A stretch of 64,000 bases of DNA from Pseudomonas putida (lineage in GTDB: Bacteria > Pseudomonadota > Gammaproteobacteria > Pseudomonadales > Pseudomonadaceae), in contig CP163498.1 in NCBI GenBank assembly GCA_041071465.1, forward strand, positions 558,001-622,000. The letters run 5' to 3'. The position numbers and the translations under genes are program-made. The notes under the pieces were generated by a model. That model was not told where the DNA came from, did not search any database, and saw nothing but the letters and a program-made list of their open reading frames with translations. Positions 48,688 to 58,931 of this stretch are shown here, in pieces. Position 1 is the stretch's first letter. Each line of letters starts with the position of its first letter.

Positions 48688-49161
48688 ATGGCTGTAGCAC
48701 TCGACCAACCCGTTGCCGACTTCCAGGCCCAGGCTACCAGCGGGCAAACCGTCAGCCTGGCCGAACTCAAGGGCCAGCAAGTGGTGGTGTACTTCTACCC
48801 CAAGGACAGCACCCCAGGCTGCACCACCGAGGGCCAGGGCTTTCGCGACCAGCATGACGCCTTTGCCGCAGCCAATACCGTGGTGTTCGGCGTATCGCGC
48901 GATGGCATCAAGTCGCACGAAAACTTCAAAGCCAAGCAAGGCTTCCCCTTCGAGCTGATCAGCGACAAGGACGAGGCCCTGTGCCAGCTGTTCGACGTGA
49001 TCAAACTGAAGAAGCTGTACGGCAAGGAATACATGGGCGTAGATCGCAGCACCTTCCTGATCGACAAGGACGGTGTGCTGCGCCAGGAATGGCGTGGGGT
49101 GAAGGTGCCCGGGCATGTGGATGCCGTGTTGGCCGCTGCCCAAGCCTTGAACAAGGCTTGA
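48688..49161 (+). CDS. bcp: Thioredoxin-dependent peroxiredoxin Bcp
   Basis: 157 residues. Peroxidatic Cys in YFYPKDSTPGCTTEG (about 49); the resolving-Cys position five residues on is taken by Gly, as in some Bcp (one-Cys type). VDRSTFLIDKDGVL near 120. Reduces peroxides in the cytoplasm. AAGGAAACCGACC precedes ATG. Ends with a convergent hairpin. Confidence 0.92.
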   Translation: MAVALDQPVADFQAQATSGQTVSLAELKGQQVVVYFYPKDSTPGCTTEGQGFRDQHDAFAAANTVVFGVSRDGIKSHENFKAKQGFPFELISDKDEALCQLFDVIKLKKLYGKEYMGVDRSTFLIDKDGVLRQEWRGVKVPGHVDAVLAAAQALNKA

Positions 49162-49165
49162 AATT

Positions 49166-49192
49166 GAATGGGGCTGCATTGCAGCCCCATTC
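49166..49192. terminator. Bidirectional hairpin between bcp and perM
   Basis: Perfect 12-bp stem GAATGGGGCTGC / GCAGCCCCATTC with a 3-base loop, between two convergent genes that end 5 bases on either side. No T-run, so its terminator role is by position. Confidence 0.7.
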
Positions 49193-49196
49193 ACAT

Positions 49197-50267
49197 TCAA
49201 AGCATCGGTGACACACTCGGCTCATGTCGCGGCCAGGCATCCAGCACAGCCTTGATCAACGTCGCCAGCGGAATCGCGAAGAAGATCCCCCAGAACCCCC
49301 ACAACCCGCCAAACAGCAATACCGCGCAAATGATCGCCACCGGGTGCAGGCTCACCGCCTCGGAGAACAGCAGCGGCACCAGCACGTTGCCATCCAGCGC
49401 CTGGATGATCGCGTACACCGTCATCAGGTAGATGAACTGGTCGCCCCAACCCCACTGGAACAGCGCGATCAGCGTTACCGGTACGGTCACCACCACCGCC
49501 CCCACGTAAGGCACCACCACCGACAGCCCCACCAGCAACGCCAGCAGCGCGGCGTAGTTGAGCCCCAGGCTGATGAAGGCGATATAGGTGGCGATGCCGC
49601 AGATCAGGATCTCGATACCCTTGCCGCGAATGTAGTTGGCAATCTGCCGGTTCATCTCGCTGCCCACCCGGTTAAGCAGCGCGCGCTGGCTGGGCAGGTA
49701 GCCGCTGACCCAGCGGCCGATCAGTTCGCGATCCTTGAGGAAGAAGAACACCAGGATCGGCACCAGCACCAGGTAGATCATGGCATTGACCAGCAGCGGG
49801 AGGCTGGACAGCGAAAAGGTCAGCGCCCATTGGCCAAACTTGCCGATTTCACCGCGTACCGATTCGATGGCATGCAGCACCTGCTCGTCCGACACCAGAT
49901 GCGGGTAGCGCTCGGGCAACAGCAGCAACAGCGACTGCCACTTGCCGAGCATGCCCGGCAACTCGTTGAACAGGGTGATCAACTGGTGCCACAGCAGCGG
50001 CACCAGCACCAGCATGAATACCGCCAGCGCGCCCATGAACAGGGCGAACACCAGCATCACCGCCAGCCGCGTAGGGACTCGCACACGCTCCAGGGCGTTG
50101 ACAAGCCCTTGCATCAGGAACGCCAGCACCATGCCGGCCAGCACCGGCGCGAGCATACCGCCCAGGGTCAGTACCGCAGTAAAAGCCAGGAACAACAGGA
50201 CCGCCAGCACCACCGCTTCTTCATCGGAGAAGTAGCGCTGCATCCAGTCGCGAAGCACTTTGAACAT
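49197..50267 (-). CDS. perM: AI-2E/PerM-family membrane transporter
   Basis: 356 residues, about eight membrane helices. GMLAPVLAGMVLAFLMQGLV near the start, LVLVPILVFFFLKDRELIGRW in the middle and VVVPYVGAVVVTVPVTLIALFQWG (parts: GLSVVVPYVGAVVV, TVPVTLIAL) near 250, all family traits. It is an inner membrane permease; substrate is unknown. 20 bases upstream lies tusA on the same strand. Confidence 0.87.
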   Translation of the reverse strand: MFKVLRDWMQRYFSDEEAVVLAVLLFLAFTAVLTLGGMLAPVLAGMVLAFLMQGLVNALERVRVPTRLAVMLVFALFMGALAVFMLVLVPLLWHQLITLFNELPGMLGKWQSLLLLLPERYPHLVSDEQVLHAIESVRGEIGKFGQWALTFSLSSLPLLVNAMIYLVLVPILVFFFLKDRELIGRWVSGYLPSQRALLNRVGSEMNRQIANYIRGKGIEILICGIATYIAFISLGLNYAALLALLVGLSVVVPYVGAVVVTVPVTLIALFQWGWGDQFIYLMTVYAIIQALDGNVLVPLLFSEAVSLHPVAIICAVLLFGGLWGFWGIFFAIPLATLIKAVLDAWPRHEPSVSPML

Positions 50268-50287
50268 TGACGATCCTTGGAAAAGAC

Positions 50288-50527
50288 TCAGGCCTTGCGC
50301 AGCCAGTAAGTGTAGGTGCCGGCCTCGGCCGTTTCCTGCAGCAGGGTATGACCGGCCAACTGGGCGAAAGTGCGGAAGTCGCGCTGCGAGCCTGCGTCAG
50401 TGGCGATCACCTTGAGTACCGCACCGCTAGCCAGGCGGTTGAGCTCCATCTTTGCCTTCAACAGTGGCAAGGGGCAATTCAGCCCGCTGGCGTCCAGTTC
50501 GGCGTCACAGGTCAGGGTGTCACTCAT
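50288..50527 (-). CDS. tusA: Sulfur carrier protein TusA (SirA)
   Basis: 79 residues, full length. The catalytic Cys is in DASGLNCPLPLLKAK (about 18). It passes persulfide sulfur for tRNA thiolation and other sulfur steps. ATG at 50527 has GGAG 9 bases upstream; longer open frames lack a ribosome site. Ahead of perM. Confidence 0.9.
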   Translation of the reverse strand: MSDTLTCDAELDASGLNCPLPLLKAKMELNRLASGAVLKVIATDAGSQRDFRTFAQLAGHTLLQETAEAGTYTYWLRKA

Positions 50528-50648
50528 CGCGGGGTCTCCAAAGGCGTTGCCAGACTGCTTGCTGACAGGGCCGGCTAGAATAGCGCCACTGGTCGCCAAC
50601 GTGTGAGCCCGCTACAGTAGGTATCTTTGACCGACGCGAGCTTCATGC

Positions 50649-52085
50649 ATGAATCTACTGCGCCCTACCCTGCTGACGCTGGCCTGCCTGATGGCCCTTC
50701 CCGGCCATGCTGACGACCTGCCATCACTGGGGGATGCCAGTTCCGCGATCGTTTCGCCGCAACAAGAGCACCAACTGGGCCGCGCCTGGCTGAGCCTGCT
50801 GCGCGGCCAGGTCAACCAGCTCAACGACCCACAGCTCAAGGACTACGTCGAAACCAGCGTGTACAAGCTGGCCGAGACCAGCCAGCTGCAGGACCGGCGC
50901 CTGGAGTTCATCCTCATCGACAGCCGCGAGCTCAACGCCTTCGCCGCGCCGGGTGGAATCGTCGGGGTCAACGGTGGACTGTTCCTCAACGCTCAGACCG
51001 AAGGGGAATACGCCTCGGTTCTGGCCCACGAACTGGCGCACTTGTCGCAACGCCACTTCGCCCGCGGCGTCGAAGCCCAGCAACGCATGCAATTGCCGAT
51101 GATGGCTGCACTGCTGGCCGGCATCGTGCTGGCCGCCGGTGGCGCTGGCGATGCGGGTATCGGCATGATCGCCGGCACCCAGGCAGCGGCCATCCAGGAA
51201 CAACGGCGCTTTTCGCGGCAGAACGAACAGGAAGCCGACCGCATCGGCATCCAGAACCTGGAAAAGGCCGGCTACGACCCGCGCAACATGCCGACCATGT
51301 TCGAGCGCCTGGCACGCCAGTATCGCTATGACGCCAAGCCGCCGGAGTTCTTGCTGACTCACCCGGTGACTGAATCGCGTATCGCCGACACCCGCAACCG
51401 CGCCGACCAGGCGCCCAAAGGCGGCATAGAAGACAGCATGCGCTACCAGCTGATTCGTGCTCGGGTGGCGCTGACCTACGAAGGCACCCCAGGGCTTGCC
51501 GCCAAGCGCTTTCGCGCCCAGTTGGACGAAGACCCGAAACTGGACGCCGCGCGCTACGGCCTGGCCCTGGCACAGATCAAGGGCGGCCAGCTGAACGAGG
51601 CGCGCGAGTTGCTCAAGCCGCTGCTGGCCAAGGCGCCGAACGACATCACCTACAACCTGGCACAGATCGACCTGGACATTACCAACAATCGCCTGGCCGA
51701 TGCACAACAGCGGGCCGAGCGAATGCAGGGGCTGTACCCGGGCAACTACCCGCTGAAGCAAGTGCGTGCCGACCTGCTGGTAAAGCAAAACAAGCCTGCC
51801 GAGGCGGAGAAGGTGTTGAACGAGCTGGTCAAGAGCCGACCGGACGACCCGGATGTGTGGTACGACATGGCCGAAGTACGCGGTTTGTCGGGCAATACCA
51901 TTGGTTTGCACCGGGCGCGGGCCGAGTACTTCACCTTGGTTGGGGACTTTGACCAGGCGATTCAGCAGCTGGACTACGCCAAGCGCCGGGCGGGCGGCAA
52001 CTTCCCACTGGCCTCGCAGATCGATCAGCGCCAGCGCGAGATCATGGAGCAGCAGCGCATGGTTCGGGAAATGATGGGGCGCTGA
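50649..52085 (+). CDS. bepA: Periplasmic M48 metalloprotease/chaperone BepA
   Basis: 478 residues. Signal peptide (MNLLRPTLLTLACLMALPGHA), zinc motif VLAHELAHLSQRH (about 121-133) and third ligand in NEQEADRIG (about 190-200), then TPR repeats (about 270-470). It degrades misassembled LptD/BamA at the outer membrane. Divergent to tusA (121-base gap). Confidence 0.93.
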   Translation: MNLLRPTLLTLACLMALPGHADDLPSLGDASSAIVSPQQEHQLGRAWLSLLRGQVNQLNDPQLKDYVETSVYKLAETSQLQDRRLEFILIDSRELNAFAAPGGIVGVNGGLFLNAQTEGEYASVLAHELAHLSQRHFARGVEAQQRMQLPMMAALLAGIVLAAGGAGDAGIGMIAGTQAAAIQEQRRFSRQNEQEADRIGIQNLEKAGYDPRNMPTMFERLARQYRYDAKPPEFLLTHPVTESRIADTRNRADQAPKGGIEDSMRYQLIRARVALTYEGTPGLAAKRFRAQLDEDPKLDAARYGLALAQIKGGQLNEARELLKPLLAKAPNDITYNLAQIDLDITNNRLADAQQRAERMQGLYPGNYPLKQVRADLLVKQNKPAEAEKVLNELVKSRPDDPDVWYDMAEVRGLSGNTIGLHRARAEYFTLVGDFDQAIQQLDYAKRRAGGNFPLASQIDQRQREIMEQQRMVREMMGR

Positions 52086-52093
52086 GAATCCGG

Positions 52094-52108
52094 GGGCGCT
52101 TTGCGCCC
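52094..52108. terminator. Short hairpin after bepA
   Basis: GGGCGC-ttt-GCGCCC stem 8 bases after the bepA stop and 8 before the nadA 3' end. Weak T-tract; same sequence type as the hairpin at 1144-1160. Confidence 0.5.
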
Positions 52109-52115
52109 AGCATTT

Positions 52116-53174
52116 TCAGGCGTTACCAGACAGCTTCAGGCGTGCCGCCTGGGTAAAGTCCAGCATGCGGTTCAGCGGCTTGATCGCCTTGGGCACCAGC
52201 GCAGGGTCGACGAAAATCTCATCGCCGCCCTTGCGCAGGCAGTCCAGCACCCGCTCCAGGGTGTTCATCGCCATCCACGGGCAGTGCGCGCAGCTGCGGC
52301 ATGCCGCGCCGTTGCCGGCGGTAGGCGCTTCGACGAACTCTTTATCCGGGCACAGCTGCTGCATCTTGTAGAAGATGCCGCGGTCGGTGGCGACGATGAA
52401 GGTCTTGTTCGGCAGCGTCTGAGCAGCCTTGATCAGTTGGCTGGTGGACCCGACCGCGTCGGCCAGCTCGATCACCGCTTCCGGCGACTCGGGGTGCACC
52501 AGGATCGCAGCATCCGGGTACAGCGCCTTCATGTCGGCCAACTGACGCGACTTGAACTCCTCGTGAACGATGCAGGCACCGTCCCACAGCAGCATGTCGG
52601 CACCGGTCTGCTTCTGGATGTAACGGCCCAGATGCTGGTCCGGCCCCCAGATGATGGTTTCGCCGTTGTCCATCAGGCTTTCGACGATTTCCAGCGCACA
52701 GCTCGACGTCACCACCCAGTCGGCACGTGCTTTCACCGCAGCGGACGTGTTGGCGTAGACCACCACGGTGCGCTCAGGGTGCTGGTCGCAGAAAGCCGAG
52801 AATTCTTCTACCGGGCAGCCCAGGTCGAGCGAGCAGGTGGCCTCCAGGGTCGGCATCAGCACGCGCTTTTCGGGGGTGAGAATTTTCGCCGTCTCGCCCA
52901 TGAAACGCACACCGGCCACGATCACGGTTTCGGCCGGGTGGTTCTTGCCAAAACGGGCCATTTCCAGCGAGTCGGACACGCAGCCGCCGGTTTCTTCGGC
53001 CAGCGCCTGGATAACCGGGTCGCAGTAATAATGGGCAACCAGCACGGCATTCTGGGCTTTGAGCTCGGCAGCGATGGCCGCACGGTATTCGGCCTCCTGC
53101 TCGGCTGTCAGCGGATTGGGCTGCTTGGCGTCGAGGTGGGCCTGAACCAACAGGCGTTCGGAAATCTGGGTCAT
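52116..53174 (-). CDS. nadA: Quinolinate synthase A
   Basis: 352 residues. Fe-S ligands in [11 protein letters not shown] (about 127), [13 protein letters not shown] (about 201) and [16 protein letters not shown] (about 295-305). [27 protein letters not shown] start ([11 protein letters not shown]). It condenses iminoaspartate with dihydroxyacetone phosphate in NAD synthesis. Convergent with bepA. Confidence 0.95.
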   Translation of the reverse strand: MTQISERLLVQAHLDAKQPNPLTAEQEAEYRAAIAAELKAQNAVLVAHYYCDPVIQALAEETGGCVSDSLEMARFGKNHPAETVIVAGVRFMGETAKILTPEKRVLMPTLEATCSLDLGCPVEEFSAFCDQHPERTVVVYANTSAAVKARADWVVTSSCALEIVESLMDNGETIIWGPDQHLGRYIQKQTGADMLLWDGACIVHEEFKSRQLADMKALYPDAAILVHPESPEAVIELADAVGSTSQLIKAAQTLPNKTFIVATDRGIFYKMQQLCPDKEFVEAPTAGNGAACRSCAHCPWMAMNTLERVLDCLRKGGDEIFVDPALVPKAIKPLNRMLDFTQAARLKLSGNA

Positions 53175-53352
53175 GATCGCTGGACCTGCAGGCGCGCGTG
53201 CGCGTCAAATCGAGTGTATCACCCGGCCCTGGCAGATCGGCTAAGGGTGCCGGACGGCACACTGGCCGCCACGGCCCTCTGCGGGCGCGGATTATTATCG
53301 GAGGCCGAAGGCTACAGACAATCCAGCGATTTCTAAAGTGGTTTTTGTTTTG

Positions 53353-53400
53353 CCTGCACAGGCCTCTTCGCGGGCTCGCCCGCGAAGAGGCCTGTGCAGG
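53353..53400. repeat. Perfect long REP palindrome
   Basis: Arms of 23 bases (CCTGCACAGGCC.. / ..GGCCTGTGCAGG) are fully complementary around a 2-base centre and contain CTCTTCGCGGGC / GCCCGCGAAGAG. Located between nadA start and the YdgA-like 3' end. Confidence 0.9.
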
Positions 53401-53409
53401 TTCAATCGA

Positions 53410-54918
53410 TCACTCCTGCGGCGACAATGCCGCCAGGTGTGCGGCCATGAGCATGGCGAATTCTTCCACGGTCATCTTCTTGCCGTTGAAATCGACCATG
53501 CCATCGGCATAGTGCAGGCTGCTCACCACATCGTTGCCTTCGACAGTCGCCATGCCGCTCTGCAGCGCCATCATGCCGACCATCTCCCCCGCCTGGCCCG
53601 ACTGCATGGCAATCGCCTGGGCGTCGGTCTGGCCGTCCAGCAGTGCCTGCAGGGTCGCCAGGTCACCGATCATCGGCTTGGACAGCGACAACTTGCTCTT
53701 AACCTCGGTGATCATCTGCTTGCTCAACTGGTCCGGCGGCAGGTCGAAGCTGGCCGGGGCGGTGAAGCCCATCGACAGATTGAAGCGGCTCTCGCCATTG
53801 GCCGTTTTGAACGACAGGTTTTCTACCGCGACCTTGGGCTTGGCAGCCAGGAGTTTCTGCAAGTCGCCCTGGAACCTGGCTTTTTCGGCGTCGTCCATCT
53901 GGATTTGCGGTACTGGCTGGCCGGCTGCGGAGGCGGCCTCGAATTCCGGCAAGTGTGCCTGGTACCACTTCGACAATGCCTGCAGCGCCGGGGCGTTGAC
54001 CGAGGAAGCGCTCACCGCCATCTGCGCCTTGCCTACCGCACGGCCATCCCAGGTGATGTCGCCGACCTTGTACTCCACGCGGCCACCCACGGTGTCCGGG
54101 CCGTCGAGGCTTTGCACGGCGTTCTGCTCCAGGCCCTTGATCAACAGCACCTGCTGTTTCGGCCCCAGGGTCACCTTGGTTTCGGCCAGCGCCAGGTCGA
54201 CGTTACCCACGTAGATGGCGTCGTGCTCGGTGGCGGCAAGGTTGCCACCAACCGTCAGGCCGTTGAGTTCGAATGTGGCAGGCGGCTGATCATCGCGCAC
54301 AAGTTTCATCACGAAACGGTCGGCCTGCCCGTGGAATTTCGAAGCCTTGCCTTCCTTGTCGCCACTGGCTTCAAACTGCATACCCGAGAAATCGAGGCTA
54401 TTGCCATCTGCTTCGTCGAGCTTGATCGGTGCCAGTCGGACCTGGCTGACCACATTGCCGTCGTATCCCAGGCTCGTCTGTGCACTGACCGGGGCCTGCT
54501 CGCCTGCGGCGGCAAACCACGGCGCGGTGGCATCGTCCTTTTGCAAGGTGCTGTTGCTAACTGCCAGTACAGGCATCAGCTTGAGCGCCTTCACCCGCGA
54601 CCAGGGGAACGGGCCGTGCTCGATCTGATCGGTCACACCTACGTCGAAATTGATCACCTCGCCCTCACCCACATTGATGTCGCGGGCCTTGAGCCGGTAT
54701 TGGGCGGTACTGCTGAAGAAATGCTGCTCCAGCGACACCCGCTCGATGCTCATGCTGCCGCCGGTGCTGACCAGGGCCTTCTTGAGGTCGGCGTTGCTGC
54801 GGGCAAGGGCGTTGTCCAGCTCGGCAGGCAGCTGCTTGCCGGTGTACCAGGCGCCAGCAGTGGTTGCGACGGCAATGGCGATCGCCAGGCCGGAAAGGAT
54901 GCCAACTGATTTCTTCAT
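53410..54918 (-). CDS. YdgA/DUF945-family protein
   Basis: 502 residues. Signal-anchor MKKSVGILSGLAIAIAVATT, WYTGKQL (typical motif after the anchor, about 24-30), then a long beta-rich periplasmic domain and helical C terminus (SLHYADGMVDFNGKKMT). YdgA-like proteins are abundant inner-membrane-anchored periplasmic proteins of unknown function. ATG 54918 chosen because it starts the family's KKSVGI leader; the longer frame upstream has no support. Confidence 0.85.
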   Translation of the reverse strand: MKKSVGILSGLAIAIAVATTAGAWYTGKQLPAELDNALARSNADLKKALVSTGGSMSIERVSLEQHFFSSTAQYRLKARDINVGEGEVINFDVGVTDQIEHGPFPWSRVKALKLMPVLAVSNSTLQKDDATAPWFAAAGEQAPVSAQTSLGYDGNVVSQVRLAPIKLDEADGNSLDFSGMQFEASGDKEGKASKFHGQADRFVMKLVRDDQPPATFELNGLTVGGNLAATEHDAIYVGNVDLALAETKVTLGPKQQVLLIKGLEQNAVQSLDGPDTVGGRVEYKVGDITWDGRAVGKAQMAVSASSVNAPALQALSKWYQAHLPEFEAASAAGQPVPQIQMDDAEKARFQGDLQKLLAAKPKVAVENLSFKTANGESRFNLSMGFTAPASFDLPPDQLSKQMITEVKSKLSLSKPMIGDLATLQALLDGQTDAQAIAMQSGQAGEMVGMMALQSGMATVEGNDVVSSLHYADGMVDFNGKKMTVEEFAMLMAAHLAALSPQE

Positions 54919-55362
54919 GAATAGAACCGATTGCTGTCCGTAAGGGCTTCGATGGCGACCAGAGGCCACGCAGAAAGCGAAGAGTACCACTGCGGTAGAA
55001 GTCGAGGGCCGGCCCGGATCGAGAAAAACCATTTCCGGAAGCATCTGACCACTCTGCCAGAAGGGCAACATTCGTTAATTTTTACGAACATTCAAATTGA
55101 TCAAAACCGCAAAAAACCGCGCAAAAACCGAACAAACACCCTTAAAAATTGATAAATATTTCAATTCAGTAACATCTTGTCATGTTTAACTTGACACCCA
55201 CCTACCCATCGTTTTTTATTTTCACCACTTTGCGCGCTCTCCCCGCGCCTTCCGCCGCTCCAACATAAAAGGTGAACAATATGGAGCCCACCCGCTCGCC
55301 CCTGCCGCATGCGCAATACACCGTGCCCGCCGTTTACGCCCAGCACCAGGAGCCATGCCAGC
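54919..55362. other. 444-base AT-rich intergenic region
   Basis: Lies between the divergent ydgA-like and permease genes. Bases about 55060-55230 are unusually AT-rich (runs of A, AATATT, TTAATTTTTA), unlike the GC-rich neighbours. Contains a candidate promoter (55191-55219) but no small gene or RNA that I can support. Confidence 0.5.
55191..55219 (+). promoter_or_regulatory. Candidate promoter for the APC permease
   Basis: TTGACA at 55191-55196 and TTTTAT at 55214-55219, spaced 17 bases. The -35 is perfect, the -10 matches 4 of 6. The resulting leader would be about 135 bases. Confidence 0.4.
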
Positions 55363-56715
55363 ATGCAGCCTGACCACCGCGCTACCGGCAACGGCCAACT
55401 CCGCAAAACCCTGCGCCTCTGGCACGTGATCATCATCGGCCTGGCCTACCTGACCCCGATGACCGTGTTCGACACCTTCGGCATCGTCAGCGGGATTACT
55501 GCCGGCCACGTACCCAGCGCCTACATTCTGGCACTGGCCGGGATCCTGTTCACCGCCGTGAGCTACGGTACCCTGGTCAAGCGCTTCCCGCAGTCAGGCT
55601 CGGCCTACACCTACACCCAAAAGGCGATCAACCCGCACGTGGGCTTCCTGGTCGGCTGGTCGTCGTTGCTGGACTACCTGCTGTTGCCGATGGTCAACGC
55701 GCTGCTGGCCAAACTGTACCTTTCGGCGATGTTCCCGGAAGTGCCGGAGTGGATGTGGGTAGCAGGCTTCGTCACCCTGATCAGCCTGATCAACATGCGC
55801 AGCGTCAACCTGGTGGCGCACTTCAACCTGCTGTTCGTGGGCGTGCAGGTGGCGATCATTGCCGTATTCATTTACCTGTGCGTACGCGGCCTGGACCACG
55901 GTGAAGGGCTGGGTACCGCCTGGAGCCTGATGCCGTTCGCCGACAGCCAGACCCAATTCAGCGCCCTGGCCGCCGGTGCGACCATCCTGTGCTTCTCGTT
56001 CCTGGGCTTTGACGCGGTCACCTGCCTGTCCGAAGAAACCCGCGACCCGGCCAAGACCATCCCCCGTGCGATCTTCCTCACCGCACTGATCGGCGGCGTG
56101 GTGTTCATCACCGTTTCTTACTTCATCCAGGCCTACTTCCCGACCATGGCTCGCTTCCACGACCAGGAAGCGGCCCTGCCGGAAATCGCCCTGTACGTCG
56201 GCGGCAAGCTGTTCCAGTCGATTTTCATCGCCTGCACCGTGATCAACACCATCGCCTCGGGCCTGGCCTCGCAAACCAGCGTGTCGCGCCTGCTGTACGT
56301 GATGGGCCGCGACAACGTCATCCCGGCCAGCGTCTTCGCCCGCCTGCATTCACGCTACAAGACGCCAGTGCTGAACATTGCCGTGGTGGGGATCATTTCC
56401 CTGTCGGCGATCTTCTTCGACCTGGTGACCGCCACCTCGATCATCAACTTCGGCGCCCTGGTCGCGTTCAGCTTCGTCAACCTGTCGGTGATCAACCACT
56501 GCTACCTGCGCGAAGGCAACCGCAAGGGGCTGGCCAACCAGCTGAAGTACCTGGTGCTGCCCACCATCGGCTTCTGCATCATCGTCTCGCTGTGGCTGGA
56601 CCTGAATGCGCACTCACTGATGTTTGGCGGCATCTGGGCCGCGCTTGGCCTGATTTACCTTGGCTGGCTGACCAAAGCCTTCCGCGCGGCACCGCCCAAC
56701 TACATCGCCGAATGA
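55363..56715 (+). CDS. APC-family amino acid/polyamine permease (PuuP-like)
   Basis: 450 residues, about 12 helices. Start ATG 55363 with CAGGAG 10 bases upstream. [20 protein letters not shown] (about 28-47) is the broken helix 1 with substrate contacts, and [18 protein letters not shown] (about 83-100) the helix 3 region. This combination is found in putrescine/amine importers. Substrate unknown. Separate unit with its own terminator. Confidence 0.82.
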   Translation: MQPDHRATGNGQLRKTLRLWHVIIIGLAYLTPMTVFDTFGIVSGITAGHVPSAYILALAGILFTAVSYGTLVKRFPQSGSAYTYTQKAINPHVGFLVGWSSLLDYLLLPMVNALLAKLYLSAMFPEVPEWMWVAGFVTLISLINMRSVNLVAHFNLLFVGVQVAIIAVFIYLCVRGLDHGEGLGTAWSLMPFADSQTQFSALAAGATILCFSFLGFDAVTCLSEETRDPAKTIPRAIFLTALIGGVVFITVSYFIQAYFPTMARFHDQEAALPEIALYVGGKLFQSIFIACTVINTIASGLASQTSVSRLLYVMGRDNVIPASVFARLHSRYKTPVLNIAVVGIISLSAIFFDLVTATSIINFGALVAFSFVNLSVINHCYLREGNRKGLANQLKYLVLPTIGFCIIVSLWLDLNAHSLMFGGIWAALGLIYLGWLTKAFRAAPPNYIAE

Positions 56716-56728
56716 ACCATGCTGCTGA

Positions 56729-56756
56729 CAACGCCCGCGCCTGATCGCGGGCGTTG
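56729..56756 (+). terminator. Terminator of the permease gene
   Basis: Perfect 11-bp stem CAACGCCCGCG / CGCGGGCGTTG with a 6-base loop 13 bases after the stop; short T-poor tail (TACTTGAT). Confidence 0.65.
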
Positions 56757-56781
56757 TACTTGATCGAAAAGGAAAGCCCTC

Positions 56782-58849
56782 ATGCCGCTGCGTCGCCTCT
56801 CCATCCAATGGAAGATCACCTTGCTTGCCGGCCTGTGTCTGCTGGCCATCGTCGCCTTGCTGGTGGCCACCTCGCTGACCCAGGCGCAACGCAGCGCTGC
56901 CTTGGTCAACCAGGCCAACACCGCCATGCTCGACAGCAGCGCCCGCCTGCGCCTGCAGGCCCATGCGCAAACCCAGGCCCTGCGAATACAGCGCTACTTC
57001 ATGGACGCCTACCAATACGGCAATGGCTTTGCCCGCCTGGTACAGGTACTGAAGGCCCGTGGCGGCAGCGACCTGCGCGCCGAACTGACCCGCCAGGCGC
57101 GTGCCAGCCTGGCCGGCAACCCGGATGTGATCGGCCTGTACCTGGTATTCCAGCCCGATGCCCTGGACCAGCAAGACAGCCAGTACCTCGGCCAGGACGC
57201 CATGGGCAGCAATGAGCGCGGACGCTTTTCGCTTTACTGGTCGCAACCAACCCCCGGCACCCTGGAACTGGAAGCCATGCCGGAAACGATGCTTGGCGAT
57301 GCCAGTATCGGCAGCAACGGCGCAGCGAAAAACCGCTGGCTGACCTGCCCGCAGGACACCGGCAGAACCTGCATGCTCGAACCGTACCTCGACGAGGTCA
57401 ACGGCCGCCAAGTACTGATGACCAGCATCGCCTTGCCGCTGCTGGAGCACGGCAAGGTGGTCGGCGTAGTCGGCCTGGACATCGGCCTGGCCAACCTGCA
57501 GCAACTGAGCGTGGACGGCCGCCGCGAGCTGTTCGATGGCCAGGGCCAGGTGAGTATCGCCAGCGCCGCCGGCCTGCTGGCCGGTAACAGCCGCGACGAC
57601 ACGACGCTCGGCAAGCCCATGGACAACACAGTAGCCGACGGCCTGCTGCGCGTGGCCCAGCCTTTCACACCAATCCCTGACGCAGCCCCATGGCAAGTGT
57701 TGCTGGAGCTGCCGGAAAGCGTGCTGCAGGCCCCTGCCGCCGCACTCAACCAGCGCCTGGACGCGCACAACCAACGCGCCAACCTCACCAGCCTGCTGAT
57801 CGGCCTGGGCGCAGCCGTGGTCGGCTTGCTGCTGGTGTGGCTGACCGCACGCGGCGTTACTCGGCCAATCCTGGCCGTGGCCGCACGCCTGGAAGACATC
57901 GCCAGCGGCGAAGGCGACCTGACCCGTCGCCTGGACTACGCCCGCCAGGACGAACTGGGCCAGCTCACCGGCTGGTTCAACCGCTTCCTCGACAAGCTGC
58001 AGCCAGTCATCGCCCAAGTCAAAGGCTCACTGCAGGAGGCCCGCGGCACCGCCGACCAGTCGGCCGCCATCGCCAGCCAGACCAGCAACGGCATGCAGCA
58101 ACAGCATCGCGAAATCGAACAGGTGGCCACGGCGGCCAACGAAATGAGCGCCACTGCCCTGGATGTCGCCCATAACGCCTCGCAGGCGGCCCAGGCCGCA
58201 CGCGCCGCCGACCAGGCCAGCCAGGAAGGCCTGCAACTGATCGGCAGCACGCGTCAAGGCATCGATCGACTGGCCGCCGGCATGAACACAGCCATGGACG
58301 AAGCGCGTGCGCTGGAAGGCCGCAGCGGGCAGATCGGCTCGGTGCTGGAGGTGATCCGTACCATTGCCGAGCAGACCAACCTGCTGGCACTGAATGCCGC
58401 CATCGAAGCGGCTCGTGCCGGCGAAGCCGGGCGTGGCTTCGCCGTGGTCGCCGACGAGGTGCGCGGCCTGGCTCAACGCACGCAGGTGTCGGTGGAGGAA
58501 ATTTCGCCAGGTCATCGAAGGCCTGCAGCAAGGCACGCAGGATGTCGTCGGTGCCATGCATGAAGGCCAGCGCCAGGCCCAGGACAGCGCCGCGCGCATG
58601 GAGCAGGCGCTGCCGGCACTGCAGCGAATTGGCGAGGCGGTGGCGGTCATCAGCGACATGAACTTGCAAATTGCCTCGGCGGCTGAGGAGCAGAGCGCGG
58701 TGGCCGAGGAAGTGAACCGCAACGTGGCCGGCATCCGTGATGTGACAGAATCACTGGCTGGCCAGGCTGACGAATCGGCGCGCATCAGCCAGGCGCTGAA
58801 CCGGCTTGCCAATCAGCAGCAGGCGCTGATGGAGCAATTTCGCGTCTAG
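56782..58849 (+). pseudogene. Methyl-accepting chemotaxis protein, one frameshift in the signalling tip
   Basis: About 689 residues once repaired. Membrane helix at about 12-33, Cache-type periplasmic sensor (about 40-340; [16 protein letters not shown]), helix 2 at about 345-365, HAMP (about 365-420), then the signalling domain with [39 protein letters not shown] (parts: [34 protein letters not shown]). The frame is lost after VSVEEI at TTT in 58502-58504; deleting one T restores [18 protein letters not shown]. Ligand unknown. Membrane chemoreceptor controlling CheA. Confidence 0.85.
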
Positions 58850-58896
58850 CCTGTAGGGTTTCTTGGCGGGTTTGCCCGCCAGCAAGCCCTTACAGG
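58850..58896. repeat. REP-like imperfect palindrome
   Basis: CCTGTA..GGCGGGtttGCCCGCC..TACAGG around a TGGCGGG core, between the chemoreceptor gene and the CDF gene. Confidence 0.7.
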
Positions 58897-58931
58897 CGCC
58901 ACAGCACTATCGTTTTTACTGAGCACAACTC

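Noticed and set aside
53338..54909. A 523-residue plus-strand open frame
   Set aside because: It crosses the REP palindrome and is antisense to the YdgA-like gene.
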